A stretch of 64,000 nucleotides of DNA from Streptomyces rishiriensis (lineage in GTDB: Bacteria > Actinomycetota > Actinomycetes > Streptomycetales > Streptomycetaceae), in the NCBI RefSeq assembly GCF_003112535.1, contig NZ_BEWA01000012.1:310001-374000 (forward strand), in the 5' to 3' direction. This document shows, piece after piece, positions 43,104 through 52,618 of the stretch. Positions within the stretch are counted from its first letter, which is position 1. Every line of letters begins with the position of its first letter. The position numbers and the translations under genes were made by a program. The notes below the pieces were generated by a model that made no database searches, was not told the DNA's origin, and was given only the letters and a program-made list of their open reading frames with translations.

Positions 43104-43856
43104 CTACTTCACCGGCAGGTGGTACGCGACCCGGTAGCGGTCGGCCGGGATCACCACGTCGGCCGTCTCCACCGCGCGGCCCGAGGCGTAGTACGTGCGC
43201 TGCACGACCAGGACCACATGCCCGGGGACGCCGCCGAGGGTCAGGAGTTCCTCCGCGAGGCCGGGGCGGGCTCCCACCTCCTCGGTGACGTTGTCGACGA
43301 TGACGTCGATGGCCCGCATCCGCTCGACGACGCCCATACCGCCCAGCGGGCCTTCCTCGGGGAGCATCACCGGGGTGCGGCCGGTGACGGCGAGGGGCTC
43401 CCAGGAGGTGGAGAGCATCATCGCCTCGCCGGCCTCCCGGAAGACGTACTTCGTGCGCATCACGCGGTCGCCGGGCTGGACGCCGAGGCGCTCCGCGACG
43501 GCGACGCCCGCCTCGACCTGCTCGCTGCTGGACTCCCACGTCCCCCGGATGTGCGCCTCGGCCTGCTCCTGACGGAACGGCGTCGCCCCGCTCTCCGGAC
43601 GGTAGCCGGAACGGGCGATCCGGCGGGGAACGGGCCGCTCGCGCACATACGTCCCCGAGCCGGAGCGGCCCTCGACCAGCCCCTCGGCCATCAGCACCTT
43701 GCGCGCCTCCAGGGCGACGGTGTCCGAGACGCCGTACTCCTCACGGATTCTCGCCTGGGACGGGAGGCGGGTGTGCGGTGGCAGCGATCCGTCGGCGATC
43801 TTCTTGCGGAGATCACCCGCGACACGCAGATACGCCGGCTGCTCACCGAATGTCAC
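43104..43856 (-). CDS. GntR/HutC-family transcriptional regulator
   Basis: The 250-residue repressor-type regulator has a GntR winged helix at residues about 8-72 (YLRVAGDLRKKIADGSLPPH, PSQARIREEYGVSDTVALEA, GSGTYV) and a UTRA effector domain (about 95-245), which in HutC relatives binds a small ligand. GTG 43856 has GGGAG 6-7 bases upstream. It stands alone, so its regulon is not shown by its neighbours. A TGTA-N8-TACA element upstream suggests autoregulation. Confidence 0.9.
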   Translation of the reverse strand: MTFGEQPAYLRVAGDLRKKIADGSLPPHTRLPSQARIREEYGVSDTVALEARKVLMAEGLVEGRSGSGTYVRERPVPRRIARSGYRPESGATPFRQEQAEAHIRGTWESSSEQVEAGVAVAERLGVQPGDRVMRTKYVFREAGEAMMLSTSWEPLAVTGRTPVMLPEEGPLGGMGVVERMRAIDVIVDNVTEEVGARPGLAEELLTLGGVPGHVVLVVQRTYYASGRAVETADVVIPADRYRVAYHLPVK

Positions 43857-43874
43857 TGGCCACTCCCATCAGGT

Positions 43875-43890
43875 TGTACAGACAGCTACA
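43875..43890. promoter_or_regulatory. Candidate GntR operator TGTA-N8-TACA
   Basis: TGTA (43875-43878) and TACA (43887-43890) flank eight bases, 19-34 bases upstream of the regulator start. The spacing and symmetry are compatible with GntR-family operators, but the arms are short. Confidence 0.3.
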
Positions 43891-44003
43891 GCCTGGCAAC
43901 CGTGGGTTCTGCCATGCAAGCAAAGGCCAGAGAATCACTCGATGTGATGACATCCGTCCGTGAAACGCTTTACCCAGGCACTTTCTCCCCGCCGCGGACG
44001 TGA

Positions 44004-45359
44004 TCACACATCGAGGCCGCTCTCACCGTCGCTCCCGGCCCCTCCGCCGTCCCCGCTGTCGGAGCCCTCGTCGTAGGCGGGCGGAGTGGTGGCCAGGCCC
44101 AGAGCCTGGCGTGCGGTGACGGTGTAACGGTCGTCCACGTACCCGTAGGCGGTCTCGTAGTGCTCGTAGAAGCCGTCGACGTCGGTGGCCTTCGCCGCCG
44201 CCGCCCACTCCCCGCTCGCCTTCCGCATGTCCTTCACCAGAGCGGCGACGGGCCCCCGGGCCTTCGCGGACCAGGTGCGGGCCCCCAGCGCGTCCGCCTG
44301 CGCGCCGATGACGTCCCGGGCTTCCCCGGCCCATGTCAGGTCGGCCGCCAGGTCGCCCTCGGCGGAGTCCTCCGGCTCCCGGTAGAGGACCTTGTCGACG
44401 GCGGCCATCGCCTTGAGGAAGGCCAGCTGGTCGGCGTCGAGGGTCGTCTCGTCCGCGCGCAGCGAGCCGGTCAGGGTGCCCTTGTCGTCGACCGGGCCGA
44501 AGACGCAGGTGATCTCCCGGTCGCCGTGGTTCCAGCTCTCCGAGGTGGGCGTGAGGTAGTAGACGTCCACCTTGTCGGTCAGCGCCCAGGGGTCCATCGC
44601 GTAGGAGTCCCGGAGCCGGAAGCACTTGTCGTCGGCCAGCTGCGTGACGTGGTCGTCGCCCGGGAAGCTGCTGCCGGGCAGCGGGACCGTCGCGAAGACC
44701 TCGGCGTCGTGCTCGCCCGAACAGGCCACCTCGTCGACGTCGTAGACGTCCTCTTCGAAGGTCTCGCCCGGCATGTCGAAGCAGTCGCCCTTGGCCAGCG
44801 AGAAGCCGGAGCGCGCGCCCGCGCCCTCTTTGAAGCCCTGCCAGAAGTCGGACGCGCCGCCCGTGGCCAGCGCCAAAACCCACAGGGCGAGCCCGGCGGA
44901 GGACAGGATCGCGCCCGCGGCCGCCATCCCCTTCCCGCGCTCGCCCCGCTTCCTGATCTGCGCCAGCGCGACGAGCCCCAGCACCAGGCCGACGGCCGGC
45001 AGGAAGCAGAGGATGCCGAGCACGAGGGCGGCCACCGCCAGGCCGTTGATCGCCGCGGGTCGGCCGTAGGGGCTGTAGCCCTGCCCCCAGAGCGGGTAGG
45101 GCGCGGCCCCGTAGGGGGCCTGCGGGTACGGGCCCTGCGGTCCCGGAGCCCCTTGATACCCCTGATACCCCTGATACTCCTGATACTCCTGCGGACTGTA
45201 CGGCCCCTGCGCGAACGGCCCCTGTGCATACGGGTCCTGTGCATAGGGGTCCTGCGACGGGGCGAAGGGATCCTGCGGGGACGGGTTCGGCGGCTGCGGA
45301 GGCTGGTACGGGTCCTGGGGCTGGTGGGGGCCTGGAGGCGGGGGTATGGACACGAGCAC
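44004..45359 (-). CDS. DUF4190 membrane protein with Pro/Gln/Tyr-rich head
   Basis: The 451-residue protein has a cytoplasmic low-complexity head of DPYAQ/PYQPP repeats (about residues 10-95) and a two-helix DUF4190 segment (AINGLAVAALVLGILCFLPA; then GMAAAGAILSSAGLALWVLA). Its external domain contains cysteines (KGDCFDMPG, EVACSGEHD, DKCFRLRD, ITCVFGP) that probably pair, as in septum-formation-type DUF domains. Both GTG 45359 and GTG 45353 are usable; AGGAG precedes them. The function is probably at the cell envelope but is not assigned. Confidence 0.75.
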   Translation of the reverse strand: MLVSIPPPPGPHQPQDPYQPPQPPNPSPQDPFAPSQDPYAQDPYAQGPFAQGPYSPQEYQEYQGYQGYQGAPGPQGPYPQAPYGAAPYPLWGQGYSPYGRPAAINGLAVAALVLGILCFLPAVGLVLGLVALAQIRKRGERGKGMAAAGAILSSAGLALWVLALATGGASDFWQGFKEGAGARSGFSLAKGDCFDMPGETFEEDVYDVDEVACSGEHDAEVFATVPLPGSSFPGDDHVTQLADDKCFRLRDSYAMDPWALTDKVDVYYLTPTSESWNHGDREITCVFGPVDDKGTLTGSLRADETTLDADQLAFLKAMAAVDKVLYREPEDSAEGDLAADLTWAGEARDVIGAQADALGARTWSAKARGPVAALVKDMRKASGEWAAAAKATDVDGFYEHYETAYGYVDDRYTVTARQALGLATTPPAYDEGSDSGDGGGAGSDGESGLDV

Positions 45360-45763
45360 CGTGCTCCTGGTTCTGGCGGTTCAGACGGTTCAGGCGAGTC
45401 AGGGAGTCGGACGGTTCCGGCGGTCATGCGGGGGTCGAGGCGTCGCACGGACGGCCGGCCAGGTGATCAGGCGAGGCGGCCGATCATGTGCTCCGGTCAG
45501 TCTGGCAGGGGATTCCGCCAAGGGATCCGAACCGGCGTACGACAGTCGCCCCTGGCTCCCCGAACGCCGCGGCCGGGCCGGCCGGGCTGAGACGCGCTCC
45601 TGTCCGCTCCAAAAACCCAGGGACCTGACCCGGAAGGTGTCGTTTCATCCGCTCACACGTTGAAGCGGAATGTCTGCACACCAGCCCTGACCTGTGGCGG
45701 AGCCGCATGGAGCGCCCTGACCAGGCATTTCCTCGTTGGCGTGCGACGGGTCCCGACGGTCGC
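45360..45763. other. 404-base gap containing the left island border
   Basis: No gene is supported in this stretch. It contains the 25-base repeat at 45646-45670 described separately. Left of the repeat the sequence resembles ordinary high-GC intergenic DNA. Right of it composition shifts to slightly lower GC, as in the helicase gene. Confidence 0.5.
45646..45670 (+). repeat. Direct repeat copy 1: displaced ychF 3' end (att-like)
   Basis: These 25 bases match 48655-48679 at 22 positions, including an uninterrupted 14-base core ACGTTGAAGCGGAA. In both copies the repeat reads on the minus strand as the last codons of YchF (FRFNV plus TGA). Copy 2 is the real end of the intact gene; copy 1 has no gene attached. 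This pattern is expected when an element integrates into a gene's 3' end. Confidence 0.65.
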
Positions 45764-47947
45764 TTACGGGTGTCCTGCGGACTCTTGGCGGACCGTTCCC
45801 AGCCGCGCCTGCTCCTCCTCGACGATCTGGCGGGCCATCGCCGTGTCCGAAACGTCGACCGCGTCCGGCGTCGACTCGGCGACCGCGCTGCGGCGCGCGT
45901 ACGCGTCGAACAGGCGGGTCTTGTTCTTCAGCATCTCCACCATCCGCTCGTCCACCCCGCGGGTGGTGAGCAGCCGGTGCACCCGGACCGAACGCACCTG
46001 CCCCATGCGATGGGCCCGCGCCACCGCCTGGTGTTCGATGGTCGGTTTGATCTGGGGCTCACAGATGATCACAACGGACGCGGCCTGCATGTTGAGCCCC
46101 ACCCCCGCCGCCTCGATCTGCGCCACCAGCACCGCATGTCCCGGCACGGCGGCAAACTCGTCCACCAGCTGCTGACGGCGCGCGGGTGGCACGCTTCCCG
46201 AGATCGGGCCGAACACCTGAGCGCCACCATTGCTCCGCGCGCCATCCAGCGTGTCCTTCACCGTTCCAAGGACATCCCTGAAGTTGGAGAACACAACCAC
46301 CTTCAGCTCATTCTCGGCGGCGTCCTCGACGATCTCGCGCAGCCGGTTCAGCTTGGCCGACTTCTCGGGGCGCGCGTACGCCGCTCTGCGCATCGCCATG
46401 AAGTTGCCGGCGCGCACGGCGTCGCGGTAGGCATCTTCGTCCGACGCAGTCAGTTCCTCCCACTCGTCCGTCTGCTGGAGCGCGGGCAGTTCGGTCAGAA
46501 CATCCTGCTGGTTGCGGCGCAGATAGACCGGGGCGACGGCCTTCCGGAATGCCTTGGAACCGGCCACTGCGCTGCGGTCGCCAACAACCCCTGCCAGGTG
46601 CGGCTGGAGAATCTGCACAAGACTGCGAAACTCGGCGACTCGGTTCTCCATGGGCGTGCCGGTCATGAAGAGAACGCGTTCGCAGCGCCCGGACCATTCC
46701 GTAACGGCTTGGGAGCGACGCGTCTTCGAATTCTTCACGTAGTGCGCCTCGTCCACGACCAGCATCCCCAGCTCGCCGCCTCCGGGGGCCGGGAAACCAC
46801 GCAAGGCGTCGAAGGTGGTCACCCCTACGCCGCCCCGGCCCTTCCAGTCGGCAAACGCTTCCTGCCTGTCGGGGCCGTGAAGAGGCGTAACGCGCAGCTT
46901 GCTGCGGGCCTCGATTTCGCGTGTCCAGTTGATCAGGACGCCGACCGGGCAGACGACCATGAAGTGAGTCTGCCCCTCGGCAGCGAGATGAGCCAGAGCG
47001 GCGATGGCCTGGATGGTCTTGCCGAGCCCCATCTCGTCGCCAAGAATCACCTTGCGTTGCGCCAGGGCGAAGCGCGCCCCGAAGGCTTGATAGCCGCGCA
47101 GCGACACCCGCCGGTGAGTGTCATCGAGCATTTGGTCGCGGACCCGCTCGGCGACTTCGTCGGGCAGGAACCCCTCGGCAGCGGCAGTGTCGGGGCTGCG
47201 GCCGGAGATCTCCGCGAGCAGGCTGTAGTACTCGGCGGAACGCAGCTCGAAGTCGACCCAGGCGGCAACCTCGGTCGAGGTAACGCGCAGCAGATCCACC
47301 GAGGCCTGTGCCAGCAGCTCCGACACACCGCCCTGCGCTGCTTCCTCGGCCAGCCTGCGGACTTCTGCAACGGCCTCCAGCGCCCGAGCTCGTTTGGCCT
47401 GCCCCACCAGCAGCATCCGCAGCCGCCTGGCGGCCGGCTCGGCCTCGGCCAGCAGCGGACCGAGCCGCTCCGAGAGAGCCACGGCCGTGTCGACGGCTCG
47501 CCGCGCATCGGGGCCCGCTTCCACCAGCACATGCAGGGCCATGACGAGTGAGGTGGTTCGCGGCTCTGGCCGATCCACGTCGATGTGGACGGCGATGGTC
47601 TCCCGAACGGCATCAGACATCTGACGCGCCGCCGCGATGACCTGATCAGCGGTCCGCTGCCCCACGCCAGGAATCTGTCGCAACCAGTAGGAACCGGCAT
47701 CGAGTACCTGCCGGACCGATCGCAGGCCACTCTTCTCGACTTCCCCGAGCCTCAGCCGACCCTCGGTGACCTCCTTCAACCGGGCCACCGGGATGGCGTC
47801 CAGCGCTTGTTCCGCCGCTGTGTCGCAGATCGGCTTCAGCGCCGCCCGAACCGCCTCGACAGCCCGCCCGTGGTCGCCGACCACCGCCTGCGCCGCCTCG
47901 TACAGCCGCCCTCCCGCGGCAACCGCCTCCCGCTCACTGCGCCCCAT
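45764..47947 (-). CDS. SNF2-family helicase/ATPase with helix-hairpin-helix motif
   Basis: The 727-residue protein has an N-terminal region containing a helix-hairpin-helix-like IPGVGQRTADQVIAAARQM, then a Snf2 motor. Motif I is GDEMGLGKT, motif II DEAH (VVDEAHYVKN), and motif III LFMTGTPMEN. The C-terminal half shows VFSNF, QIEAAGVGLNMQAA and ARAHRMGQVR. These DNA translocases remodel DNA-protein complexes, and several bacterial ones belong to defence or repair systems. Codon bias is looser than in its neighbours. Start 47947 was chosen; ATG 47980 is possible. The Phd/RelE pair is divergent. Confidence 0.85.
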   Translation of the reverse strand: MGRSEREAVAAGGRLYEAAQAVVGDHGRAVEAVRAALKPICDTAAEQALDAIPVARLKEVTEGRLRLGEVEKSGLRSVRQVLDAGSYWLRQIPGVGQRTADQVIAAARQMSDAVRETIAVHIDVDRPEPRTTSLVMALHVLVEAGPDARRAVDTAVALSERLGPLLAEAEPAARRLRMLLVGQAKRARALEAVAEVRRLAEEAAQGGVSELLAQASVDLLRVTSTEVAAWVDFELRSAEYYSLLAEISGRSPDTAAAEGFLPDEVAERVRDQMLDDTHRRVSLRGYQAFGARFALAQRKVILGDEMGLGKTIQAIAALAHLAAEGQTHFMVVCPVGVLINWTREIEARSKLRVTPLHGPDRQEAFADWKGRGGVGVTTFDALRGFPAPGGGELGMLVVDEAHYVKNSKTRRSQAVTEWSGRCERVLFMTGTPMENRVAEFRSLVQILQPHLAGVVGDRSAVAGSKAFRKAVAPVYLRRNQQDVLTELPALQQTDEWEELTASDEDAYRDAVRAGNFMAMRRAAYARPEKSAKLNRLREIVEDAAENELKVVVFSNFRDVLGTVKDTLDGARSNGGAQVFGPISGSVPPARRQQLVDEFAAVPGHAVLVAQIEAAGVGLNMQAASVVIICEPQIKPTIEHQAVARAHRMGQVRSVRVHRLLTTRGVDERMVEMLKNKTRLFDAYARRSAVAESTPDAVDVSDTAMARQIVEEEQARLGTVRQESAGHP

Positions 47948-48051
47948 CCCGCCCCGGTCCCTCTCTCTGTGTCCCCGCATACTGCCACCGCTGACACCGG
48001 TCGGGGCCCGCAGGCGTTGTGTACACATGGCACACTCGGTACCCTTGAAGC

Positions 48052-48321
48052 ATGACTCAGCCGCTACCCATAGAGTCCATCCGCGACGTACGTTCTCACT
48101 TGGCCGAAGTCGTCGAACGGGCCGACCGTGACGACGTGCCCACTGTCATCACCCGTCGCGGCAAGCAGGTCGCCGCCGTGGTCTCGATCGACGTGCTGCG
48201 CAAGTACCAGGAGTGGGAGGAGCGCGAGATCAACCGCATCATCGACGAGCGCATGGCGAACCCGGCCGTCGGCGTCCCGATCGAGGACGTGATGAGGGAG
48301 ACGCTGGCACGCAGTGAGTGA
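48052..48321 (+). CDS. Phd/YefM-type antitoxin
   Basis: The 89-residue antitoxin has an N-terminal Phd/YefM DNA-binding and dimerisation fold (SIRDVRSHLAEVVERA, DVPTVITRRGKQVAAVVSID, about residues 9-50). A C-terminal helical, acidic toxin-binding tail (YQEWEEREINRIIDERM) follows. It overlaps the toxin gene by 8 bases. As in other such pairs it should repress its own operon, and the 104 bases shared with the divergent helicase gene would be the operator region. Confidence 0.9.
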   Translation: MTQPLPIESIRDVRSHLAEVVERADRDDVPTVITRRGKQVAAVVSIDVLRKYQEWEEREINRIIDERMANPAVGVPIEDVMRETLARSE

Positions 48322-48577
48322 CTACCGCGCGGTGTTCCGGCCCGAGGCCCAGGCCGAGCTGCGCAAGATCCCGCGGGACATGGCGCTTCGCATCCTGGCC
48401 AAACTCACAGAGCTGGAGAGCGACCCCCTCGGCTTCAACACCACCGCACTCGTATCCCAGCCTGAGCGCCGCCGCCTTCGGGTCGGCGACTACCGTGTCG
48501 TCTACACGATCGACAACGGGGAGCTGGTGGTGTGGGTCGTACACGTCGGACACCGCTCCACGGTCTACGACACGTAG
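48314..48577 (+). CDS. RelE/ParE-superfamily toxin
   Basis: The 87-residue toxin begins with GTG 48314. It has the RelE fold signatures YRAVFRPEAQAELRKIP, LESDP, RLRVGDYRVVYTI and VVHVGHRSTVYD. The basic RRRLRVGDYR strand and the C-terminal HRSTVYDT region hold the residues that in RelE relatives contact ribosome-bound mRNA. Encoded after and overlapping its antitoxin, it is a standard type II module. It may stabilise the island or contribute to phage defence. Confidence 0.9.
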   Translation: MSDYRAVFRPEAQAELRKIPRDMALRILAKLTELESDPLGFNTTALVSQPERRRLRVGDYRVVYTIDNGELVVWVVHVGHRSTVYDT

Positions 48578-48612
48578 CTGCTCCAGGTTCTGCGGACAGC
48601 TGCGGACTGCAC

Positions 48613-48648
48613 AACGGCCTGACCTGCTTTCTCGCAGGTCAGGCCGTT
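48613..48648. terminator. Perfect 15-bp hairpin between relE and ychF
   Basis: AACGGCCTGACCTGC (48613-48627) and its complement (48634-48648) enclose a six-base loop. It sits between two convergent genes and should stop both transcripts. It ends six bases before the 25-base repeat. Confidence 0.9.
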
Positions 48649-48661
48649 TGTCCACGTCCGA

Positions 48662-49750
<1,089 letters not shown>

Positions 49751-49946
49751 GTTGCGACTTCCCGTGGTGAGAGGGCCAAAGGGCCCGTTCCCGGAGTGAG
49801 AGGGCCAGGGCCAGCGGGCTGACCGATCCACCAGTTTACGGCGTGACCGGCCCCGGCCCGGCGGCCCTGTCGAACGGATGGCCAAGCATCGCCGCACGGC
49901 GTGTCCGACACCCGATTCAGCACATAAACCGACCTAGGTTGGTCCG

Positions 49947-50555
49947 GTGGAGCAACACAGGACGCGCCCCCCGAACAAAGGCACCCGACCCGGCGGGCAG
50001 CCGCTGCCGCCCCCGACCGACCGGGAAGGAAACCGCAGACCGCCGCGCCCGGCCGCGAGGCCCCCGCGCCCCGCCGGGCGGCGACCGACTCCGCCTCCGG
50101 CTCCGGCTCCGGCTCCGACTCCGACTCCGGCGGCGACGGTGCGGCCGGGGGCCGTGCGACGGCTGCCGAACCCGCGGCTCACCGGGTTGGGCGGCGCCTT
50201 GCTCAGCGGGGCGCTGATGTTCGTGCTCGGGTGCCTGGACCAGCTCCTGTTCGGGGCTTCGCTGACGGTGTACAGCGTGCTGTTCCTGCCGCTGTGCGTG
50301 CTCACCGGCCTCTGGGTGCGCGGGGCCGAGCTACTCGCCGCGCCGGTGGTCGTGCCGATCGCCTTCGCGGTCGGGCTGCTGCCCGTGGCCAAGGGCGGCG
50401 ACGGGGCCGCGGGGCGACTGGCGGGGCTGGTGACGGCGCTGGCCACGCAGGTCGGCTGGCTGTACGGCGGCACCCTGCTGGCCGGACTGACCATCCTGGC
50501 CCGCGGCCTGCATCGAGCAGCGACCCGCCGACGGGCGGGCGCGACCCACGACTAG
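49947..50555 (+). CDS. DUF6542-like membrane protein
   Basis: The 202-residue protein has a proline/arginine-rich cytoplasmic head (about residues 1-70, including an APAPAPTPTPA run). It then has about four hydrophobic segments (LTGLGGALLSGALMFVLG; VYSVLFLPLCVLTGLWV; LLAAPVVVPIAFAVGLLPV; and a last one near QVGWLYGGTLLAGLTILA). It resembles the DUF6542 family found next to ychF in Streptomyces. GTG 49947 is the start and is divergent from ychF. No function is known. Confidence 0.75.
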   Translation: MEQHRTRPPNKGTRPGGQPLPPPTDREGNRRPPRPAARPPRPAGRRPTPPPAPAPAPTPTPAATVRPGAVRRLPNPRLTGLGGALLSGALMFVLGCLDQLLFGASLTVYSVLFLPLCVLTGLWVRGAELLAAPVVVPIAFAVGLLPVAKGGDGAAGRLAGLVTALATQVGWLYGGTLLAGLTILARGLHRAATRRRAGATHD

Positions 50556-50691
50556 CCGGCGCACGCGGCAGCGGGCCGACGCGGAGGAGCCCCCGTCGGC
50601 CGGCTGCTCACCGACCACCCTCCCGGCAGGACGGCAGAACGGATGGACGGCAGGGCCGCAGCACCGCAGCGCCGCAGCGGTCGCCGTCCCG

Positions 50692-51438
50692 CTACTCCGG
50701 CTTGGCTGCTCGCATCGCCGCGCCCACGATCCCCGCGTTGTTCTGCAGCTGGGCCGGGACGATCTCCGCCTTGATGTCCTCGATGAAGTGCAGGAACTTG
50801 TCGGACTTGCGGCTGACGCCGCCGCCGATGATGAACAGCTCGGGTGAGAAGAGCATCTCGACGTGGGCGAGGTACTTCTGGACGCGGTGCGCCCAGTGTT
50901 CCCAGGTCAGCTCGGCGTCCTCCCTGGCCTTGCTGCTGGCGCGCTTCTCCGCGTCGTGGCCGTGCAGCTCCAGGTGGCCGAGCTCGGTGTTGGGGACCAG
51001 GGCCCCGTCGACGAAGAGGGCGCTGCCGATGCCAGTGCCGAACGTCAGCATGATCACCGTGCCGCTGCGGTCGCGGCCGGCGCCGAAGGCCATCTCGGCG
51101 ACACCCGCCGCGTCCGCGTCGTTGACCACGGTCGCGGGCAGGCCGCCGAGCCGCTCGCTGAACAAGACGCGCGCGTCGGTGTCGATCCAGCTCTTGTCGA
51201 CGTTGGCCGCCGTGCGGATGGTGGATCCGCCGGTGACCACGCCGGGGAACGTCAGGCCGACGGGGCCGCTCCACCCGAAGTGCTCCACGACCTGCTTCAC
51301 CCCGTCGGCGACGCCCTCGGGTGTCGCCGGTTGCGGGGTGAGCACTTTGTGGCGCTCCTGAGCCAGGTCGCCCTTGTCCAGGTCCACGGGAGCGCCCTTG
51401 ATCCCGGATCCGCCGATGTCCACGCCGAAGATCTGCAT
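50692..51438 (-). CDS. ppgK: Polyphosphate glucokinase
   Basis: The 248-residue ROK-family sugar kinase phosphorylates glucose using inorganic polyphosphate (and usually ATP). The N-terminal phosphate-binding motif is GVDIGGSGIKG (about residues 5-15), with the catalytic-region NDADAAGVAE and the second phosphate loop LTFGTGIGSA. The zinc-binding CxCGxxGC of other ROK kinases is absent, as in PPGK. It follows ispH by about 29 bases on the same strand and may share its promoter. It supplies glucose-6-phosphate for the central-carbon genes nearby. Confidence 0.93.
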   Translation of the reverse strand: MQIFGVDIGGSGIKGAPVDLDKGDLAQERHKVLTPQPATPEGVADGVKQVVEHFGWSGPVGLTFPGVVTGGSTIRTAANVDKSWIDTDARVLFSERLGGLPATVVNDADAAGVAEMAFGAGRDRSGTVIMLTFGTGIGSALFVDGALVPNTELGHLELHGHDAEKRASSKAREDAELTWEHWAHRVQKYLAHVEMLFSPELFIIGGGVSRKSDKFLHFIEDIKAEIVPAQLQNNAGIVGAAMRAAKPE

Positions 51439-51467
51439 GGCCCTACGTTACGACGATCGACTGACAG

Positions 51468-52487
51468 TCACTCAGCCGAGGAGCCCGCGGCACCGCTTCC
51501 GCCGCGCTCGGCGACCAGCGCCGCGGCCTCTTCGCGCAGGTCGCGGCGGAGTTCCTTGGGCAGCGAGAAGGTGATGTGCTCCTCGGCGGCCTTGACCAGC
51601 TCGACGTCGCCGTAGCCGCGCTCGGCGAGCCAGGCCAGGACCTCCTCCACGAGGACCTCCGGGACGGAGGCGCCCGAGGTGACGCCCACCGTGGTGACGC
51701 CCTCCAGCCAGGCCTCGTCGATCTCGCTCGCGAAGTCCACCAGGTAGGCCTCACGGGAGCCGGCGAGCTTGGCGACCTCGACGAGCCGCTTGGAGTTGGA
51801 GGAGTTGCGCGAGCCGACCACGATCACCAGCTCGGCCTCCGCTCCCATCTGCTTCACCGCGAGCTGCCGGTTCTGCGTGGCGTAGCAGATGTCGTCGCTC
51901 GGCGGGGAGATGAGCTGCGGGAACTTCTCCTTCAGGGCGTCGACCGTCTCCATCGTCTCGTCGACGGAGAGGGTGGTCTGGGAGAGCCAGACGATCTTCG
52001 ACGGGTCGCGGACCTCGACCTTGGCGACGTCCTCGGGGCCATCGACGAGCTGGATGTGGTCCGGGGCCTCGCCGGAGGTGCCGATGACCTCCTCGTGGCC
52101 CTCGTGCCCGATCAGCAGGATGTCGTAGTCCTCCTGGGCGAAGCGGACGGCTTCCTTGTGGACCTTGGTGACGAGCGGGCAGGTCGCGTCGATGGTGGCG
52201 AGGCGCCCGCGCGCGGCCTCGTCGTGGACGACGGGGGCGACGCCGTGCGCGGAGAACATGACGATGTTGCCCGGGGGCACCTCCTCCGTCCGCTCGACGA
52301 AGACGGCGCCCTTCTTCTCCAGGGTCTGCACGACGTACTTGTTGTGAACGATCTCGTGCCGGACGTAGACCGGCGCCCCGTACTGCTCCAGCGCCTTCTC
52401 GACGGCGATCACGGCGCGGTCGACGCCCGCGCAGTAGCCCCGGGGGGCGGCGAGCAGGACACGGCGGCGGCCAGGCGAAGCAGTCAT
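51468..52487 (-). CDS. ispH: 4-hydroxy-3-methylbut-2-enyl diphosphate reductase
   Basis: The 339-residue iron-sulfur enzyme performs the last step of the MEP isoprenoid pathway, giving IPP and DMAPP. The three cluster cysteines are visible in RGYCAGVDRA, DATCPLVTKVH and ICYATQNRQ. Other conserved parts are the HEIVHNKYVV and EVIGTSGEAP segments. ATG 52487 (GGGAC upstream) was chosen over ATG 52494-52496. It is divergent from xseA. The C-terminal tail rich in Gly/Ser is unremarkable for Streptomyces. Confidence 0.96.
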   Translation of the reverse strand: MTASPGRRRVLLAAPRGYCAGVDRAVIAVEKALEQYGAPVYVRHEIVHNKYVVQTLEKKGAVFVERTEEVPPGNIVMFSAHGVAPVVHDEAARGRLATIDATCPLVTKVHKEAVRFAQEDYDILLIGHEGHEEVIGTSGEAPDHIQLVDGPEDVAKVEVRDPSKIVWLSQTTLSVDETMETVDALKEKFPQLISPPSDDICYATQNRQLAVKQMGAEAELVIVVGSRNSSNSKRLVEVAKLAGSREAYLVDFASEIDEAWLEGVTTVGVTSGASVPEVLVEEVLAWLAERGYGDVELVKAAEEHITFSLPKELRRDLREEAAALVAERGGSGAAGSSAE

Positions 52488-52618
52488 GCGTCCCATCGTA
52501 AGGCCGTGCCCGGCCCCCGTCGGCGTACCTTCACCCTCCGCCCCTCCGCCCCTCCACCCCTCCGCCCCGGACGAGCGTCGGCCCCGGGTTGTCAGTCGGG
52601 GCCGATACTCTCGACCGC

